Positions 23,895 to 31,559 of a DNA stretch of 64,000 nucleotides are shown in pieces. The stretch's first letter is position 1. Every line of letters begins with the position of its first letter. The position numbers were made by a program, and so were the translations under genes. The stretch covers positions 1 through 64,000 of the forward strand of contig JAXMCQ010000014.1 of assembly GCA_046349315.1 (NCBI GenBank), in the 5' to 3' direction. The notes below the pieces were generated by a model. The model was given only the letters and a program-made list of their open reading frames with translations. It did no database searches and was not told where the DNA came from. The stretch is from JAEUMG01 sp046349315 (lineage in GTDB: Bacteria > Pseudomonadota > Alphaproteobacteria > Rhizobiales > Aestuariivirgaceae).

Positions 23895-25349
23895 ATGACC
23901 AATCATGGACGGCGACACTTGAAGTTCTCAAAGTATTTCCAACTCGGAAAAGAACAGGCTGAACTGGATTTTGTTGATGTCAATCCGAGCGCTGACACCC
24001 GATTGTTTGTTGATCCCTACGCGATCTCTATTCGACGAGATATGTGGTCACAGGACTGTGGAGACTCTCTGCGCTCCTTCTTCCAAGAGGTCTTAGAAGC
24101 GCTCCGCAAATCAGACTCCTATCGCATCGCCACTTTGATGTCGCAACTCAGCGAGCCCCGGGAGACGTATCTTGGTATGTCGAGGGGCACACCGAAGGGC
24201 CGTGGCGTAGGTAGATTTCAAGCCACGCAAATCGCTTCAGCTCTAAGGTCGAGCCAAGCATTCCAGACCGGCTTACTCGCCGACTTGTCTGACGCAGAAC
24301 TCTTTATAGAGGGAATTGGGCCAGACAAAATCTCAGACCTGACTACAAACGTAATCCGCGGCAATTTGATACGCTACACGCAAGAGCAATGCGAGTTGCA
24401 CGGCATAACTAAGCTGCGAGAGGTAGCGGTTGGGCCTGTCTGGAATTCGACGCATACACGCTGGGAAGCCGGATATCGATCCGTACCAATCGTTCAAGGC
24501 AAGCCAGTGATATTGGTTCCCAAGTTCTCAGTCAGAAGTCGCCTGTGTTTGGACAGTCAGGAATTCTACAATCACCACATGATTGAATTTCTGCGTCAAG
24601 AGTACGAGTCCGCGGGACATTCTCTAGTCCACATTTTGAAGAACGGTACACGGCGGGTTTACAAGAAAGACGTCAAAGAACGTCACCCATTTGCCAAAGA
24701 CCATCTTGCCGACTTTGCCCTCAAGCATCCAAAAGTGCTGGACCTTTATAAGAAGATAGCTGGTGCAAAGGGTGCCCTTGACTCGGAAGACATGGTCGAC
24801 GGGTTCAAGGATCACGAGTTTGCAAAGGCACTGCGGACCGCCCTAAAGAACATTCCAGCGGGAATGAAATCTGCTGGCGAATATCACAGCTTCATGATCG
24901 GCGCGCTTACCTTTCTATTTTATCCCGACTTGATCGAGCCGGTGAAGGAAAAAGAAATCCACGAAGGCAGAAAACGCATTGATCTTGTGTATACAAACTC
25001 TGCATCAGAAGGTTTTTTTCACAGAGTTCTGGCCTGGCCATCTACACGTGCAATAAAAGTAATGATTGAATGCAAAAACTATTCTAAAGAAATGGGAAAC
25101 CCGGAGCTCGATCAATTGACCGGAAGATTTGGGCATCAGCGCGGCTTTTTTGGAATCATAGTCTGCCGTGCCATCTCGAATCGAGCCAAGCTTATCCTCT
25201 CCTGCAAAGATGCCGCCAACGATACGAGAGGTTATATGCTCGCGCTAGATGACGAGGACATAGACAGAATGCTGGCCTTCGTTGAGAAGAGACAAAGGCC
25301 TGAGATATCGCGATACTTGTCGGCCAGACTAGACGCACTAAATATGTGA
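23895..25349 (+). CDS. orphan PD-(D/E)XK nuclease-like protein, horizontally acquired
   Basis: A 484-residue protein I cannot place in a named family. The C-terminal 160 residues carry a PD-(D/E)XK pattern: E329 (GEYHSF helix), D363 (RKRIDLVYTN), and E392-C-K394 (VMIECKNYS), with Q407 following, as in type II restriction and Holliday-junction-like nucleases. The N-terminal part (ELDFVDVNPSADTRLFVDPYAI, about 23-44; LGMSRGTPKGRGVG, about 93-106; LSDAELFIEGIGPDKISDLT, about 131-150) is unrelated to any fold I recognise. Composition is visibly more A+T-rich than all neighbours. No methylase or helicase partner lies beside it. A defence role is inferred only. Confidence 0.75.
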   Translation: MTNHGRRHLKFSKYFQLGKEQAELDFVDVNPSADTRLFVDPYAISIRRDMWSQDCGDSLRSFFQEVLEALRKSDSYRIATLMSQLSEPRETYLGMSRGTPKGRGVGRFQATQIASALRSSQAFQTGLLADLSDAELFIEGIGPDKISDLTTNVIRGNLIRYTQEQCELHGITKLREVAVGPVWNSTHTRWEAGYRSVPIVQGKPVILVPKFSVRSRLCLDSQEFYNHHMIEFLRQEYESAGHSLVHILKNGTRRVYKKDVKERHPFAKDHLADFALKHPKVLDLYKKIAGAKGALDSEDMVDGFKDHEFAKALRTALKNIPAGMKSAGEYHSFMIGALTFLFYPDLIEPVKEKEIHEGRKRIDLVYTNSASEGFFHRVLAWPSTRAIKVMIECKNYSKEMGNPELDQLTGRFGHQRGFFGIIVCRAISNRAKLILSCKDAANDTRGYMLALDDEDIDRMLAFVEKRQRPEISRYLSARLDALNM

Positions 25350-25378
25350 CGTCAGTCTGCAGAGTAGGCTAGCAGGCT

Positions 25379-25460
25379 ACACCCCCCTTCGCTGTTTCCC
25401 TCAGCCTGAAATGCTGGATCTTCCCCGTGCTCGTCTTCGGGATTTCCGAGAACACCACGG
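25379..25460 (-). pseudogene. 3'-end fragment of an acyl-CoA ligase gene
   Basis: Reads VVFSEIPKTSTGKIQHFRLRE on the minus strand, against VVFSEIPKTSTGKIQKFKLRE at the C-terminus of the intact ligase (26095-27723). About 70 of 76 bases agree by eye. It contains the conserved acyl-adenylating C-terminal lysine motif but nothing upstream. It lies downstream of brnA in the same orientation as the ligase, so it is a partial duplication. Confidence 0.8.
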
Positions 25461-25471
25461 TGGGCGGCGCA

Positions 25472-25804
25472 TCAGCCGCCTGACCGCCGCTCTTTCTGTT
25501 CGACGTAGGATCGCAGAACCGCATTGATGCGAGTCTGGTAACCCCTCCCCTGGCGGCGGAACCAGTCCAGCACATCGCGATCGAGTCTAAGCGTGAGCAT
25601 GGCCTTGGATTCAGGAAGCACGATCGCCGCCTTGCTCCAGTCGACTTCCATGCCCTCTTCGTCGGGATCGCTCGCGACGGCCGCCTCGACCGCGCGCTTG
25701 CTCATCGAACTTGCGCGCCTCCAATCGCTGCGGTCGCCGCCCTTCGCGGCTATGCGCTCAAGCTCGGCTGCCGTATAGCGCTTTGTAAGCTTTCTCTTCG
25801 CCAT
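25472..25804 (-). CDS. BrnA-type antitoxin, orphan
   Basis: A 110-residue protein whose C-terminal half has the BrnA ribbon-helix-helix signature: MLTLRLDRDVLDWFRRQGRG, followed by YQTRINAVLRSYVEQ (about 68-101). BrnA binds DNA and the BrnT ribonuclease toxin. No brnT gene, which normally precedes brnA, is visible in the 290 bp upstream. An extended basic N-terminus is present (MAKRKLTKRYTAAELERIAA). It may have lost its toxin or act alone as a repressor. Confidence 0.8.
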   Translation of the reverse strand: MAKRKLTKRYTAAELERIAAKGGDRSDWRRASSMSKRAVEAAVASDPDEEGMEVDWSKAAIVLPESKAMLTLRLDRDVLDWFRRQGRGYQTRINAVLRSYVEQKERRSGG

Positions 25805-25892
25805 TTCGCGATCTCCTGAAGGAGGCGGAAGTAATACCGAAAATCCATCCCTCCGTCATGGCCCCGCTGTACGACTTACATTTAGACGTCAT

Positions 25893-25965
25893 GCCAGCGA
25901 AAGCTGGCATCCCCTGACGCGGTGCCGCTAGCGGAAATGGTTCAGGGGACCCCAGCTTTCGCTGG
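25893..25965. repeat. dispersed inverted repeat, family B (copy 1)
   Basis: Two arms, CCAGCGAAAGCTGG-C-ATCCCCTGA and TCAGGGGACC-CCAGCTTTCGCTGG, inverted with two mismatches around a 25-base centre. Each arm is itself a small hairpin with GAAA or TTTC apex. A related element is at 61478-61562. It fills the gap between brnA and the ligase end. Confidence 0.75.
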
Positions 25966-26094
25966 GGTGACGGAAATACGAGAACGAGACTGGATGGCAG
26001 GCTTCCTGGGGTCAAGCCCGAGGACAGGCAAGGCCTGCCGTGGAGGGTGTGAGGCAGGGATACCCCTCCCCGCGCTTGCGCGCGGCGGAGGGAC

Positions 26095-27723
26095 CTACAC
26101 CCCCTTCGCCGTTTCCCGCAGCTTGAACTTCTGGATCTTCCCCGTGCTTGTCTTCGGGATTTCCGAGAACACCACGTAGCGCGGCACCTTGTAGCCCGCG
26201 AGGCCCTTGCGGCACCAGGCGATGATCTCCTCCGCCGTGGCGGTCTGACCCGGCTTGAACTCGATAAAGGCGCAGGGCGTCTCGCCCCATTTATCGTCGG
26301 GCTTGGCGACAACGGCGGCGGCCGAGACCGCCGGATGCTTGTAGAGCACGTCCTCGACCTCGATCGATGAGATATTCTCGCCGCCCGAGATGATGATGTC
26401 CTTGGAGCGATCCTTGAGCTGGACGTAACCATCCGTGTGCTGAACGCCGAGATCGCCGGAATGGAACCAGCCGCCCTTGAAGGCCTCTGTCGTCGCCTTC
26501 GGGTTCTTCAGATAGCCCTTCATCACGACATTGCCGCGGAACATGACCTCGCCCATCGTCTCGCCGTCCCACGGCACCGGCGTCATCGTCTCGGGATCCA
26601 TCACCTTAAGGCCGTCGAGCGCGTGATAGGCAACGCCCTGCCGCGCCTTCTTGGCGGCGCGCTCCGGCCCCGGAAGCGAGTCCCATTCGGACTCCCAGTC
26701 ATTGACGGTCGCGGGGCCGTAGGTCTCGGTGAGGCCGTAGAGATGCGTGACGTTGAAACCGGCATCCGCCATCGCCGCGAGCACCGCTTCGGGCGGCGGT
26801 GCTGCGGCGGTGAAGAACTCGACCTTCTGGGTGAGCGCGCGCTTGTCGGCAGGTGCCGCGCCGAGGATCGTCGCCATGACGATCGGCGCGCCGCACAGAT
26901 GCGTGACCTTGTGATCGGCAAGCGCGTCCCAGATCAGTTTCGGCCGCACCCAGCGCAAGGTGACATGCGTGCCGCCGACGACCGAGATCGACCACGGGAA
27001 GCACCAGCCATTGCAGTGGAACATCGGCAAGGTCCACAAGTATACGGCGTGCTTCGGCATGTAGCCGGTGAGGATATTGCCCTGCGCCAAGAGATAGGCG
27101 CCGCGATGGTGATAGACGACGCCCTTCGGGTTCCCGGTCGTGCCCGAAGTATAATTAAGCGAGATCGCATCCCATTCGTCATCGGGAAGCTTCCATTCGA
27201 ATTCGGGATCGCCGGACGCGATGAAGCTTTCATAATCGATCTGCGAGAGCTTCTCGCCCGGAACCTCGAATTCGGGATCTTCATAATCGATGACGATGGG
27301 TTTGGAGAGTTTGGTGAGGGTGAGCGCTTCCTTGATCGTCTTGGAGAATTCCTTATCCGTGATCAGCACCTTCGCTTCGGCATGATCGAGCGAAAACGCG
27401 ATGATCGCCGCATCGAGGCGGGTGTTGAGCGTGTTGAGGACGGCGCCCGCCATCGGCACGCCGTAATGGGCCTCGAGCATCGCCGGCGTATTGGCGAGCA
27501 TCACCGAGACCGTCTCGCCCTTCTTGATGCCGGCCTTGGTCAAGGCGGAGGCTAAGCGGCGCGAACGGGCGTAGAAATCCTTGTATGAATAGCGCGTGCC
27601 GCCATGGATGATCGCGGTCCGCTCCGGATAGACCAGCGCCGAGCGGGCGAGGAAGGACAAGGGCGACAGGGCCACGTAATTGGCCGGGCATTTGTCGAGA
27701 TCGGTGTCATAAGGAGACGGCAT
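26095..27723 (-). CDS. acyl-CoA ligase (medium-chain/aryl, AMP-binding)
   Basis: A 542-residue acyl-adenylate-forming enzyme. Core motifs: ISLNYTSGTTGNPKGVVYHH (P-loop, about 185-204), LYGLTETYGPATV (about 330), GWFHSGDLGVQHTDGYVQLKDRSKD (about 430-455) and STGKIQKFKLRE with the catalytic Lys at the C-terminus. These activate a carboxylate with ATP and then CoA. The set of residues resembles ligases for medium-chain or methylthio-propionyl-type acids, but chain length cannot be assigned. The 3' end is duplicated at 25379-25460. Confidence 0.9.
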   Translation of the reverse strand: MPSPYDTDLDKCPANYVALSPLSFLARSALVYPERTAIIHGGTRYSYKDFYARSRRLASALTKAGIKKGETVSVMLANTPAMLEAHYGVPMAGAVLNTLNTRLDAAIIAFSLDHAEAKVLITDKEFSKTIKEALTLTKLSKPIVIDYEDPEFEVPGEKLSQIDYESFIASGDPEFEWKLPDDEWDAISLNYTSGTTGNPKGVVYHHRGAYLLAQGNILTGYMPKHAVYLWTLPMFHCNGWCFPWSISVVGGTHVTLRWVRPKLIWDALADHKVTHLCGAPIVMATILGAAPADKRALTQKVEFFTAAAPPPEAVLAAMADAGFNVTHLYGLTETYGPATVNDWESEWDSLPGPERAAKKARQGVAYHALDGLKVMDPETMTPVPWDGETMGEVMFRGNVVMKGYLKNPKATTEAFKGGWFHSGDLGVQHTDGYVQLKDRSKDIIISGGENISSIEVEDVLYKHPAVSAAAVVAKPDDKWGETPCAFIEFKPGQTATAEEIIAWCRKGLAGYKVPRYVVFSEIPKTSTGKIQKFKLRETAKGV

Positions 27724-27792
27724 GCGGGCGGGTCCTCGGAGCCAGGAGATTCGCCGTCATAGTATATGCCGAGGAGATGCGGAAGCGTGTCA

Positions 27793-27879
27793 CCCTCCCC
27801 CTTGTGGGGAGGGCCGGGGTGGGGGTCTGCGCGACCCATCCACCCCCCCACCCTTAATCCCTCCCCACGAGGGGGAGGG
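27793..27879. repeat. dispersed inverted repeat, family C (copy 1)
   Basis: Arms CCCTCCCCCTTGTGGGGAGGG and CCCTCCCCACGAGGGGGAGGG are inverted 21-mers with one mismatch, separated by about 45 bases rich in GGGGTGGGGG. Each arm can fold alone. It sits between the ligase and OpgC genes. Related sequences lie at 60163-60465. Confidence 0.75.
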
Positions 27880-27885
27880 AAATGG

Positions 27886-29034
27886 CTAAGTCGTCGCCGC
27901 GACCGCTCCCGAGGGAACCGTCATTGTCTCGCGTTTGCGGCCGGGCGGCGCCTTGCGGGCGTCGAGGAAGCGGGCAACCGCGATCATCACCCCAAGCCCT
28001 GCCGCGATGATGAGCGTATCGACGACGAAACCGCCGCCCGTTTCAAAGCGCAGGATCGCACCGGTCATCGACAGCAGCGAACCGATGCAGAAAACCGGGA
28101 GCGAATGCCGCCCCATGGCGGTGAGCGGATTGGAGGACGGGATGCGCTTCATCCAGGTGCCGATGGGCGACATCATCACGACATAGGCGAGTGCCAACAC
28201 ATGGAAGAGCCTCGGGAAGGCGACATAGGTCTTGTCGAAATCCCACAAGGTCTTGGGGATCGGCAGATGCGGCTGGTAGCCCCACAGGGCAAACCACGTC
28301 CAGATGAAGGCGACGATGAGGTAGGCGACCGAGATCCAGAAGAGCCACGGATTATAGGCGAACACCCTGCCCTCGCGCGTGCGCTGGCCGAGGATGAAGC
28401 CGACGACGAAGAGAATCTGCCAGGCGAAGGGGTTGAAGAACCAGCCGCCCTCTTTCGGGAAATTCGGCATGTCGAAGACGAACCAGCCCGCGAAAAGATA
28501 AAGCGCGATGGAGCAGCCGAGCAGGAGGCTCAAGCTGCGCTTGGCGAGCCACATCATCACCGGCAGCATGGCGAGGATCACCATGTACATCGGCAGGATG
28601 TTGAAATAGCCGAGCTGATGGCCGAGCCCGATGATGCCGGGAAAGGCTTTGACCGGGTCCTCGAAGATCGACTTGATGTTCACATAGACGATGCTGTCGT
28701 CGAGATAGCCGGGATGGGCAAAGAGCACGGCGGCGACACAGAACAGCGCGATCGCCGCGACCGTCGTCACCACATGGCTCATATAGAGCACGCCCGAACG
28801 CTTCAGCGCCTTCAATGAGGAATCGAGCGTTTCGCCGCGCTCATAGCGCGCGAAATAGGCGTAAGCCGAGGCGAAGCCGGCCAGCAGCACGAAGATTTCA
28901 GCAGCATCCGAAAAGCCGAAATTGCGATGCGTCAGCTTCTCATAGACATTGCCAGGCACATGATTGATGAAGATCGATGCGAGCGCAAAACCGCGCAAGA
29001 AATCGACGCGATGATCGCGCCCCGTCTGCCCCAT
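27886..29034 (-). CDS. OpgC-like integral membrane acyltransferase
   Basis: A 382-residue protein with about ten membrane helices starting MGQTGRDHRVDFLRGFALASIFINHVPGN, the OpgC family N-terminus. The conserved acidic residue and FLRG motif near residues 11-14 and the His in INHVPG are present. OpgC proteins attach succinyl groups to osmoregulated periplasmic glucans at the inner membrane; other family members acylate different glycans. It is downstream of two PAP2 genes on the same strand (70-bp gap). The ATG at 29034 is chosen; the longer frame has a low-complexity prefix. Confidence 0.85.
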   Translation of the reverse strand: MGQTGRDHRVDFLRGFALASIFINHVPGNVYEKLTHRNFGFSDAAEIFVLLAGFASAYAYFARYERGETLDSSLKALKRSGVLYMSHVVTTVAAIALFCVAAVLFAHPGYLDDSIVYVNIKSIFEDPVKAFPGIIGLGHQLGYFNILPMYMVILAMLPVMMWLAKRSLSLLLGCSIALYLFAGWFVFDMPNFPKEGGWFFNPFAWQILFVVGFILGQRTREGRVFAYNPWLFWISVAYLIVAFIWTWFALWGYQPHLPIPKTLWDFDKTYVAFPRLFHVLALAYVVMMSPIGTWMKRIPSSNPLTAMGRHSLPVFCIGSLLSMTGAILRFETGGGFVVDTLIIAAGLGVMIAVARFLDARKAPPGRKRETMTVPSGAVAATT

Positions 29035-29104
29035 CGCATCGTCTCCTGAAAAATCCCCTGGCGGGCGATGTGCCGGGGCTCCGTGGCAGGAAAAAGGCAA
29101 ACCC

Positions 29105-30229
29105 CTAAACGGGCTGCGCGAGCCGTTGTTCCCAGGCCCGGCAGAGGCGCAGTCCGTGATACCACCGGACGACCGGACCCATGACACACCACACGCCGAG
29201 CCCGATTAGGATGCCGGCATAGGCATCGACCGCATAATGCCAGGCAAGATGGATGGATCCGAAGAATATGATGGCCAGGTTGATCGAGAACAGGATGCCG
29301 AGCCAGCGATGCAGCCTGCACCCGACGAGAACGAAGATCATCGCCATCGCATTATGCATGGACGGAAATGCCGATATGCCGAGCGCGCGGAACTTTCCGG
29401 TATAGCCGTCCCACAGCATTTGCTGGGCATCGAGAGCCCAGATCGGCAGGCGCGAATTCACGCCATAGAGATAGGCCATTTGCGCCGCGTATGGATCGTC
29501 GGGGAGCTTGAGGAGTCCGTAGTAGCAGGGCCCGGCGGAGGAGAAATAGAGCGCCAGGATGCCGCCTCCGATCCACCAGGCGCCCATGTAGGTAAGGAAG
29601 AAGCGCGTGCGCAGCGCGGTGAAATCGGGCCTGAATCCGAACCAGAACCACAATCCGAAAAGTGCGAGGAACCAGAAATTGTAGCTGCAATTGATGGCGA
29701 ACGTGACCCAGTCATAGCCGAGCACCGGCTGCAAGAGCCGCCACGGATCGACACCGAAATGCAGGCTGCGGTCGAAGGCGGCGAGCGCCTCGTCCCAGGC
29801 AAAGGGCTTGATGAGCGGTATCGCCGGTTTGAGTTCGAGCATCGCCTTGTTGAAGATCGTCATGGCGACGAGGATCGGCAGGCCGTTGGCGATGCGGCGC
29901 GGCGACTGGCAGAAGTCGCGGATATCCGCGATCAGCGCCTTGAACGGGCTGGGCGGCTTGATGATCAGCGCAAATTGCACAAGGCGAACGATGAACAGCG
30001 CAAAAAGCGCCGCCGGCAAGGTGATCGTGGCGGTCGAGAAGATGAGCAAATCAATGGGCACGGGCTGGGCGTTGACAAGCCCGCGCATGAACCAGGCATT
30101 GCTGGCAAGGAAAGCGAGCGGGAAGACGAAGAAGACCCACTGTGCCGCAAAGCTCTTGCCGATATCCGAGAAGAAGACCGCGAGCCCGATAGCGAGTCCG
30201 CCGCGTGTCTGCGGTGCTGCTATCGGCAT
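29105..30229 (-). CDS. PAP2-family membrane phosphatase (first of two)
   Basis: A 374-residue multi-spanning protein. The C-terminal PAP2 domain contains GISAFPSMHNAMAMIF (PSxH motif) and GSIHLAWHYAVDAYAG (HxxxxxD motif), which form the phosphatase site, plus SSAGPCYYGLLKLPDDPYA, a feature of Aur1/IPC-synthase-like PAP2_3 proteins. The N-terminal half has six or so hydrophobic helices. Enzymes of this type transfer or remove phosphate from lipids in the membrane. It overlaps its paralogue by 10 bp, so translation is coupled. Confidence 0.87.
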   Translation of the reverse strand: MPIAAPQTRGGLAIGLAVFFSDIGKSFAAQWVFFVFPLAFLASNAWFMRGLVNAQPVPIDLLIFSTATITLPAALFALFIVRLVQFALIIKPPSPFKALIADIRDFCQSPRRIANGLPILVAMTIFNKAMLELKPAIPLIKPFAWDEALAAFDRSLHFGVDPWRLLQPVLGYDWVTFAINCSYNFWFLALFGLWFWFGFRPDFTALRTRFFLTYMGAWWIGGGILALYFSSAGPCYYGLLKLPDDPYAAQMAYLYGVNSRLPIWALDAQQMLWDGYTGKFRALGISAFPSMHNAMAMIFVLVGCRLHRWLGILFSINLAIIFFGSIHLAWHYAVDAYAGILIGLGVWCVMGPVVRWYHGLRLCRAWEQRLAQPV

Positions 30230-31353
30230 GTGCTTTGTTGCTCCATGGCAAGCGCCAGACGCTGCGCCGGAGGCCTTGCTTCCCACCACGCGGCCAACGG
30301 CTTGGCGGCAAACCAAACGACCAAAGTCAGGGCCCACGCGAGATAGGCATCAACCGCGTAATGCCAGCCGAGATGCACCGAACCGATGAAAATCAAAAGC
30401 ATATGGCCGATGGTGAGAGCGCGGATCACGCGTCCGAGGTGCCATGAGGCGAGAACGAACAGGAGGGCCGTGGCATTGTGCATGCTCGGCATCGCGGAGA
30501 TGCCTTGGATCAAGCCGCCATGAACGTACCCATCCCACAATGCATTTTGCGTATCGACTGCCCAGATCGGAAAGACCTCGTTCACTCCGCGCAGATAGGA
30601 CATCAAGGGAGCATAGGGATCGGGCGATAGGCCGAGACGCGAGAAATAGCATGGGCCTGCCGAGGAAAAGACGATCGCCAACAGGCTGCCACCGAACATC
30701 CAGATGAGGAGAAAGGAAAGGAAGGCCCGGGTGCGATTGACGCCGGGCTTCTCCTGCCAGGCAAACCAAGCCCAGAAAATCCACATCGCAAAAAACCACA
30801 GATTGTAGTTGAGGTTGATCAGGAATGTGATTGGCGCGTAGCCGATCAGCGGCTGCAGCCATTCCCAGGGTCGCGTACCGAAATGAATTATGCGGTCGAG
30901 TTCATCGAAGGTCGGATCCCAGGAGTACGGGACAAAGGCCGGAATCCGCCCCTTCAAATCGGTAAAAAAGGCAATGAAGGGTTGGAGGATGAAGAGCAGC
31001 GGCAGGCCCAGAGCCCATCGGCTATCCTTGAAGAAGAAGGCCTTCACGCGTCGCAGCAATGTCGGGATGGGATGCTTGGGCCGCTCATAGCGCACCATGC
31101 GGTAGAATTCGATGATGATGACCGAGAGCAGGATGACCGGCATCGCGACCGCAGCGGTCGCGAAAAAAATGTCCAATGCGCTCCGACCGGGCGACACCCC
31201 CACATATGAATATGCCACGAGTACGATCAGCGCATAAAGAACCACGAGAACAAGAAACGGCGTATGGGCAAGCAGACTCGCGGCGAACAGGCGCGTCTGC
31301 GTCTGGCGCGCGCTGAATGGCCGTTCCAGCCCCGAATCGGTGATATGGCTCAT
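30220..31353 (-). CDS. PAP2-family membrane phosphatase (second of two)
   Basis: A 377-residue paralogue of the next gene with the same motifs: GISAMPSMHNATALLF and GSVHLGWHYAVDAYLA, plus SSAGPCYFSRLGLSPDPYA. Start is the ATG at 31353 (MSHITDSGLERPFSAR); the ORF extends upstream to 31470 but that prefix overlaps the promoter side of prpE. It is the first gene of an apparent three-gene unit PAP2-PAP2-OpgC. Divergent from prpE with about 206 bp between starts. Confidence 0.86.
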   Translation of the reverse strand: MSHITDSGLERPFSARQTQTRLFAASLLAHTPFLVLVVLYALIVLVAYSYVGVSPGRSALDIFFATAAVAMPVILLSVIIIEFYRMVRYERPKHPIPTLLRRVKAFFFKDSRWALGLPLLFILQPFIAFFTDLKGRIPAFVPYSWDPTFDELDRIIHFGTRPWEWLQPLIGYAPITFLINLNYNLWFFAMWIFWAWFAWQEKPGVNRTRAFLSFLLIWMFGGSLLAIVFSSAGPCYFSRLGLSPDPYAPLMSYLRGVNEVFPIWAVDTQNALWDGYVHGGLIQGISAMPSMHNATALLFVLASWHLGRVIRALTIGHMLLIFIGSVHLGWHYAVDAYLAWALTLVVWFAAKPLAAWWEARPPAQRLALAMEQQSTCR

Positions 31354-31559
31354 CTTATCCCACGCCGCCGGCAATGGCGTCGGCCGCACGCTCGCAGGCG
31401 GACCTTGCAAAGCCGTTAAGGGAAATAGCGGCTGTTTAACCGCGTGCGGCATTAGGGCCTGCTTAACCATAAGCCCGCCGATTGCGCCGGGCGCAGGCTT
31501 TGGCCTAAATCTACCGCCCCAAGGAGCAAAGACTCCGCCGGCGCCGAATGGGAGGGCGT

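Noticed and set aside
25758..26432. A 224-residue minus-strand reading frame overlapping the ligase end
   Set aside because: It is antisense-like low-complexity sequence of Arg/Ser that runs through a repeat and the real ligase in another frame.
26095..27723. Assigning the ligase as DmdB of DMSP demethylation
   Set aside because: Ligase is 14 kb from the DMSP-lyase-like cupins, on the other strand, with no other dmd gene; sequence alone does not separate DmdB from other medium-chain ligases.
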